Assembly: GCA_002338445.1 (NCBI GenBank)
Contig: DDII01000023.1
Span: 1 to 10,662 of the forward strand
Source: Cellvibrionales bacterium UBA1854
Lineage (GTDB): Bacteria; Pseudomonadota; Gammaproteobacteria; Pseudomonadales; Porticoccaceae
Length of the DNA: 10,662 nucleotides
Direction of reading: 5' to 3'
Shown here piece after piece: positions 6,706 through 10,662 of the stretch (positions within the stretch are counted from its first letter, which is position 1; every line of letters begins with the position of its first letter). The notes beneath the pieces were generated by a model, which made no database searches, was not told the DNA's origin, and was given only the letters and a program-made list of their open reading frames with translations. Both the position numbers and the translations under genes were made by a program.

Positions 6706-8208
6706 GTGATGTTCTGTAACAGTGTTTACTCCGGCAGAGGAGTCGAAATTTTCAAGCTCTACATTGGTCTTTTTGGGAGTTTGTTCTTCGCAATCAGTTC
6801 TACAGAATCGGTTGAGTTACCCAAGACAGCGAACGGTGTATACTTTTCATTGGGTATCCCTTATGCGGAGGCTCCTGTCGGTCGCCTTCGATGGAGGCCA
6901 CCTTTGGACAAAATTTTAAATACAGAACTGACGCTGAATAAACAGACATTCTCTGCAAGTTGCCATCCATTCTCAAAAAAAAATCTGTCTTACATTAGAT
7001 ATGGAAGCGAGATCAATGAGGATTGCTTATATCTCAATGTTTGGACCCCAAATCCTTACGGTAATTACCCCGTCATGGTTTGGATTCATGGGGGTGCATT
7101 TAGGAACGGTAATGGTAATATTTCGGGAGATTTGTTAGCTCGATATGGGGTAGTTGTTGTTTCATTAAACTATCGCTTGGGACCACTCGGTTTTTTTGCA
7201 CATCCTGCACTAGAAACGGATGACCCCAATTTCGGTATTTTAGATCAGCTTTCTGCACTACGATGGGTACGCAGACACATCAACGACTTTGGGGGTGACC
7301 CTGATAATGTGACAATATTCGGTAGCTCAGCGGGAGCATTGTCAGTTGACCTGCTGACGGCCCACCCGGATGCTGCAGGCCTCTTCAACAAGGCTATCGC
7401 TAAAAGTAGTTATATAGCATCACCTCTAAGAATCAAAAAAAAACTTGCTAATCTAATTAAGAATGATGCCTATGGATTTCCCCAGGAGATTGGTGAGGAT
7501 CATACGGTAAGAGTCCTCAAAAGCATAGGGTTAGACGGAGACGAATCGTTAAAATTTTTAAGAGCGCTCGACCCAGAAATTCTGGTAAGTAGTCAATTAC
7601 GCAGCCTCCCTATTATCGATGGGACTTCACTAAAAGTAGATCATTTCAAGTGCATTCAGGATGTAGGTTGCGGTAATTCTCTTGACGCTTACATGACAGG
7701 TGCGATGAGTTATGAGGGTTACGCATATTCTTATGAAAGATATGATTCTTGGTTACAAGCAAACATTGAGAGGCTCCTCAATGTGTATGCAGAAGATTTT
7801 GCAATGCAAAAAGAGATAGCTTTTAAGCGATTTGTCGGGGATATGAGATTTCTAGTTTCTGCTAAGATATCTGCATCTGCCCACAAAAATACATTGGCTA
7901 AAGTATATACTTTTTATACGGATGCAGGGTTAGTGACTAAGAACCATAAAGAGTTGGGTACCCCCCATGGGTGGGATAATAACGCTTTATGGACGCGTGT
8001 CGAGGACAAAAAAAGAAGAATATTACAAAAACATTATCATGAAAATTGGAGCCGTTTTGCCTATGGTAAAGAACTAATCGGTAATGGAAGTTGGCAACCT
8101 TGGCGAGAAGATCAAGCTTACTGGCAGATCCTTGGGAGGGAGGGCGGCGATGCGGGGCCTGAACTCGAGGAAAGATTTCGACTCACTGAGTATTATATGG
8201 GCCAATGA
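6706..8208 (+). CDS. exported type-B carboxylesterase family protein
   Basis: This 500-residue alpha/beta hydrolase of the carboxylesterase type-B family probably cleaves acyl or alkyl esters from the glycan processed by its neighbours. Visible signatures are GIPYAEAPVGRLRW near the N-terminus, EDCLYLNVWTP, the oxyanion-hole segment HGGAF (128-132), SLNYRLGPLGF, the nucleophile elbow GSSAG (Ser208), the acid Glu337 in SYEG, and His421 in GTPHGWDN. The triad therefore looks complete. The elbow has Ser where most family members have Glu (GESAG). The N-terminal strand before GIPYAE is shorter than usual. A signal-peptide core (IFKLYIGLFGSLFFAISS) begins at about residue 15. The start is uncertain: GTG 6706 or ATG 6709 have only a weak site, while AGAGGAG (6736-6742) lies 5 bases before an ATT at 6748. 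Two A9 tracts lie inside the gene. It could form one transcript with the GH2 gene. Confidence 0.88.
   Translation: MMFCNSVYSGRGVEIFKLYIGLFGSLFFAISSTESVELPKTANGVYFSLGIPYAEAPVGRLRWRPPLDKILNTELTLNKQTFSASCHPFSKKNLSYIRYGSEINEDCLYLNVWTPNPYGNYPVMVWIHGGAFRNGNGNISGDLLARYGVVVVSLNYRLGPLGFFAHPALETDDPNFGILDQLSALRWVRRHINDFGGDPDNVTIFGSSAGALSVDLLTAHPDAAGLFNKAIAKSSYIASPLRIKKKLANLIKNDAYGFPQEIGEDHTVRVLKSIGLDGDESLKFLRALDPEILVSSQLRSLPIIDGTSLKVDHFKCIQDVGCGNSLDAYMTGAMSYEGYAYSYERYDSWLQANIERLLNVYAEDFAMQKEIAFKRFVGDMRFLVSAKISASAHKNTLAKVYTFYTDAGLVTKNHKELGTPHGWDNNALWTRVEDKKRRILQKHYHENWSRFAYGKELIGNGSWQPWREDQAYWQILGREGGDAGPELEERFRLTEYYMGQ
6736..6742 (+). promoter_or_regulatory. Shine-Dalgarno-like site inside the annotated esterase 5' end
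   Basis: AGAGGAG is the best ribosome-binding match near this gene. It lies downstream of the GTG/ATG starts and 5 bases ahead of the in-frame ATT codon at 6748. Initiation there would give a compact signal peptide beginning directly at the hydrophobic segment. ATT starts are rare, so this may be coincidence, a rare start, or a base change from ATG. Confidence 0.3.
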
Positions 8209-8242
8209 TATAGATTTACACAGGCTCACTGATTCATTTGTG

Positions 8243-9799
8243 TTATGGGATATCATCGCAGTCGATCCCTAGGCTGGGAAACGCACCAACATTATCGCTG
8301 ACTCCGCTATGTGAGCTTAGCGAAGTTTGCTCGCATAGTTTATAAGCATCGAGGGCCGCTGGATCTGTCATGTCCACATTTGATTTAACTCCGTTGGCAT
8401 CTCGGAACCGAGGAAATATCGACGGCCCCCTGTGATTAGGCTCATCTAGGCCAAATATAAGATTGTCACTGAACCGATTACCCAATTCTTCGAGTGGTTG
8501 TGCTCCCCATGTCGCCCCTTCTTTTGCAAAGACAAAGATATTATTCCGGAACTCAGAATTAATCGGAATTCGGTGCTTCATAGGATCGAAGTTCATAAAC
8601 ACATGCATATCTTTGTATTCACTATACATTGTGTTGTTGTAAATTTTTGCATTGACCAGTCCTTTTTCCGTTGGAAATCCATAAAAGAAAAATCCATATT
8701 TATCATTTTGGCTGACGTTGTAGCGAATTTTTAAGCCAACCTGATACCTGCGCATAATTGCAAATGCACAATTATTATCATGAGAATAGTTGAATTGAAA
8801 CACAGAATTTCGAGAGTTGTAGTCGGCATCAAAACCACATCTATCTTTATCAACTGCGGGTCCCATGTTCCCGAATGCTTCGTTGTATTGGACAAGTGCG
8901 TCGTCGGTCGCGAATACGAATAAAGAGTTTCCGGTTACCTCGGTCGATATATTGGGTCCGATCATATTGTATTCGATGAGAGGTTTATCAGAGCTGGCAA
9001 CGATAAGTGCATTTTTTGTGGTGTTTTTTATTTGATTTTTCCGAACGACTACGTTTTGGAACGCATACCGACCAATCGCATTACTTTTTTTACGGCGAGG
9101 GTCTGTTGGGTCAATTTCCCATGGAGATTTAATTCGAATTCCAACCCCGCTGATGTCTCTTATCTGATTGTTTTCAATCAAAATATCAGTGAATCGTGTT
9201 GGTTTATTTCTGCCCCAAACTCGAATAATAATGCCACCATTATTTTTGTTACCTGGCTCTCCAGCAACGTCTCGGATGATATTGTTGCGTATTGTGAAAT
9301 CGCTGTATGTGCCACTGTCTGTCGCTGAGATGTAAATACCGTGCCGTTGTGATCGATTTTCAGAGTAATTTATGAGCTCAAGATTTTCGATGATCCAGCC
9401 CCCTGAATCGCGAATGTCAAGGGTGCCCATTTTGGGAGCATCAGCATGTATTACTGGTCTGGTTTGTTGTTTATCACCGAAGTCACTTATCTTTATCGCA
9501 ACGTCAGGACGTAAATTACTGCGTTGTAAGGACATTGCGCCTTTATAAGTGACGCCTCTCTTAAATAAGATCTGATCACCCCCTGTATAGATTCTGGCCT
9601 TTGCTTTTTCATAGTCCGCCTGTGTTTCCAACTTATATATCCTCTCCGATGAGAGGGGTCTTTTTAGTGACATTGGGGTTTTATTCGGAAACGCATGCAG
9701 GAATCCCGAAAAAAAGAACACTGCGATTATCAGAATTCCTACAACTCGACTGACATTTATACGTTCCAAAATTTCCTCGATTTTCATTTTAATTAACAT
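8243..9799 (-). CDS. exported right-handed parallel beta-helix protein, possible carbohydrate-active enzyme
   Basis: This 518-residue protein has a signal anchor or signal peptide at about 18-36 (SRVVGILIIAVFFFSGFLHA). The central region, about 100-450, shows repeated PbH1-type coils with Asn ladders: WIIENLELINYS, FTIRNNIIRDV, ILIENNQIRDI, VVVRKNQIKNT, FQFNYSHDNN, LKIRYNVSQND and AKIYNNTMYSE. Folds of this kind occur in pectate and alginate lyases (PL6-like), epimerases and several glycosidases, but no family-specific catalytic motif could be named. Charged residues clustered at DKDRCGFDADYNS (317-329) and MRRYQ (349-353) are candidate functional positions. Cys321/Cys344 sit about one coil apart, and Cys489/Cys514 lie near the C-terminus; both could form disulfides. 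The gene is convergent with the esterase, with 34 bases between them. Met5 (9785-9787) is an alternative start, and neither has a clear ribosome binding site. Fold is firm; activity is inferred from context. Confidence 0.85.
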   Translation of the reverse strand: MLIKMKIEEILERINVSRVVGILIIAVFFFSGFLHAFPNKTPMSLKRPLSSERIYKLETQADYEKAKARIYTGGDQILFKRGVTYKGAMSLQRSNLRPDVAIKISDFGDKQQTRPVIHADAPKMGTLDIRDSGGWIIENLELINYSENRSQRHGIYISATDSGTYSDFTIRNNIIRDVAGEPGNKNNGGIIIRVWGRNKPTRFTDILIENNQIRDISGVGIRIKSPWEIDPTDPRRKKSNAIGRYAFQNVVVRKNQIKNTTKNALIVASSDKPLIEYNMIGPNISTEVTGNSLFVFATDDALVQYNEAFGNMGPAVDKDRCGFDADYNSRNSVFQFNYSHDNNCAFAIMRRYQVGLKIRYNVSQNDKYGFFFYGFPTEKGLVNAKIYNNTMYSEYKDMHVFMNFDPMKHRIPINSEFRNNIFVFAKEGATWGAQPLEELGNRFSDNLIFGLDEPNHRGPSIFPRFRDANGVKSNVDMTDPAALDAYKLCEQTSLSSHSGVSDNVGAFPSLGIDCDDIP

Positions 9800-10076
9800 A
9801 CTGCGGGCTTTTGAAAGTAAGACGCATAATACTCTTAAGTTTAAAAAAGGTTCACATTAGATAATACCTACAATTAGAGCAAAGTGATCAGGTTTGTCCA
9901 AGAGACACATTTTCTTGAGTTGCAGAAAACTTTTACTGCGCTCTTGGCGGGAGTCAGAGATCCTTGACGACAAACTATGAGTGATCATCTCAAAAGCGCA
10001 ACAAAATATTCTCCAACAACTTCACCTAGATACTTATATGTAGTCAGTTAACATCAGTTGTATAAGGTAAAAGTTT
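9800..10076 (-). promoter_or_regulatory. intergenic region upstream of the beta-helix gene
   Basis: No gene was found in these 277 bases. Read leftward, TATTAT hexamers occur at 9831-9826 and 9866-9861 and could serve as -10 boxes for the beta-helix gene, but neither has a good -35 partner at 16-18 bases. No intrinsic terminator for the sulfatase-like gene was recognised. A repeated CAGTT element (10046-10060, around GTTAAC) is minor. The size suggests the beta-helix gene has its own promoter. Confidence 0.25.
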
Positions 10077-10662
10077 TCAAGCTTCCTCAAGATCATAGAG
10101 CAGCTTTTTGAGCACACGCTTGATATATGAAATGTACATCAGCCGTAGGATGTCTGGATTGTTGATGTTCTCCTCAACTTGTAGCCTACCAGTATGAAAC
10201 TTGATGGCTTGATAATCCTTAGCAAGTCCCTCTATAGACGGCAGTATAGGCGCAACTTTTTTGTCAAGGTTGTCCAGCGCCACCGCTGCACGAAGTTGTG
10301 CTGCCCCTGATTCCTTCAATAAAATGTTTTCTAGCATTTTAAGGGAGTTGCTGCATTCGCTTAACTGGCACATCGCTTCTGCAGCATTTACCCTTACGGC
10401 GATGCTGGGATCTTGCAGCAAAGGACGTAATGACGGGAGAGCGTCTTTTCCATCATCATTTAAAGCTATGATCCCAAGTGTCCCCCAAAAACGAACATTA
10501 TCACTTTTATGTTTGGTAGAAGCGATCAGCTGAGTAAGATTACTCTTGTCCATTTTACCGGCAAGTTCCGCAATTTTAAGAGTCCGTTCAAAATTATAGG
10601 TCGATGCATCTTGCCCTATATCATAAACAGAACTGTGAGCGGATTTTTTCTGTAATTCCGAT
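10077..10662 (-). CDS. C-terminal HEAT-repeat part of a probable sulfatase (5' end outside window)
   Basis: The reading frame stays open upstream of the Met codon at 10553 to the right edge, so the 158-residue version starting there is only the tail; 194 codons are visible. The upstream part reads SSVYDIGQDASTYNFERTLK, then IAELAGKMDKSN. This resembles the linker in many S1-type sulfatases where a YPLERILEAAELA-like segment leads into HEAT repeats. It is followed by VRFWGTLGIIAL, DALPSLRPLLQDPSIAVRVNAA and AQLRAAVALDNL, which are HEAT helices with the typical VR/LR positions. The C-terminus is Lys/Leu-rich. The formylglycine active site (CxPSR-type) and metal residues would lie to the right of the window and cannot be checked. 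Such enzymes remove sulfate esters from algal polysaccharides. Alternatives are a free-standing HEAT-repeat protein or another fusion. It lies in the same orientation as the beta-helix gene. Confidence 0.7.
   Translation of the reverse strand, partial: SELQKKSAHSSVYDIGQDASTYNFERTLKIAELAGKMDKSNLTQLIASTKHKSDNVRFWGTLGIIALNDDGKDALPSLRPLLQDPSIAVRVNAAEAMCQLSECSNSLKMLENILLKESGAAQLRAAVALDNLDKKVAPILPSIEGLAKDYQAIKFHTGRLQVEENINNPDILRLMYISYIKRVLKKLLYDLEEA

Noticed and set aside
8209..8242. Search for a bidirectional terminator between the convergent esterase and beta-helix genes
   Set aside because: No stem with a flanking T-run was found in the 34-base gap.
10261..10533. 90-codon plus-strand reading frame opposite the HEAT-repeat gene
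   Set aside because: The opposite strand encodes convincing HEAT repeats; the plus-strand product is low complexity without features.

Overview
The window reads as part of a polysaccharide utilisation locus from a Gram-negative bacterium, most likely a marine gammaproteobacterium. The uptake gene is a stand-alone TonB-dependent receptor of the TonB-Xanth-Caul type with no SusD partner beside it, which argues against Bacteroidetes. Base composition looks moderate (roughly mid-40s % GC by eye, not computed). Most of the enzymes carry export signals or are expected to act outside the cytoplasm. No rRNA, tRNA, CRISPR array, transposase or phage gene was seen.

Layout from left to right. (1) 78-1493, minus: a PhoD-like metallophosphoesterase. 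(2) 1494-1760: a divergent control region. (3) 1761-8208, plus: three co-oriented genes, namely the TonB-dependent receptor, a GH2 glycosidase with uronate-recognition residues (beta-glucuronidase-like), and a type-B carboxylesterase. A short gap of about 80 bases separates the first two, and 118 bases rich in inverted repeats separate the last two. (4) 8243-9799, minus: an exported right-handed beta-helix protein, convergent with the esterase. (5) 9800-10076: intergenic. (6) 10077 to the right edge, minus: the C-terminal HEAT-repeat tail of a larger protein, best read as a formylglycine-type sulfatase whose catalytic domain lies beyond the window.

Working model (inference): the receptor imports oligosaccharides of an anionic algal-type glycan. 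The sulfatase would remove sulfate, the carboxylesterase acyl or methyl esters, and the GH2 enzyme a terminal beta-linked uronic acid. The beta-helix protein is a candidate lyase, hydrolase or epimerase. The PhoD-like enzyme would act on phosphate or another oxyanion ester. The substrate cannot be fixed from this window; ulvan-like, fucoidan-like or other sulfated glucuronate-bearing glycans all fit. No permease, sugar kinase or transcription factor is present here, so the locus probably continues past one or both edges.
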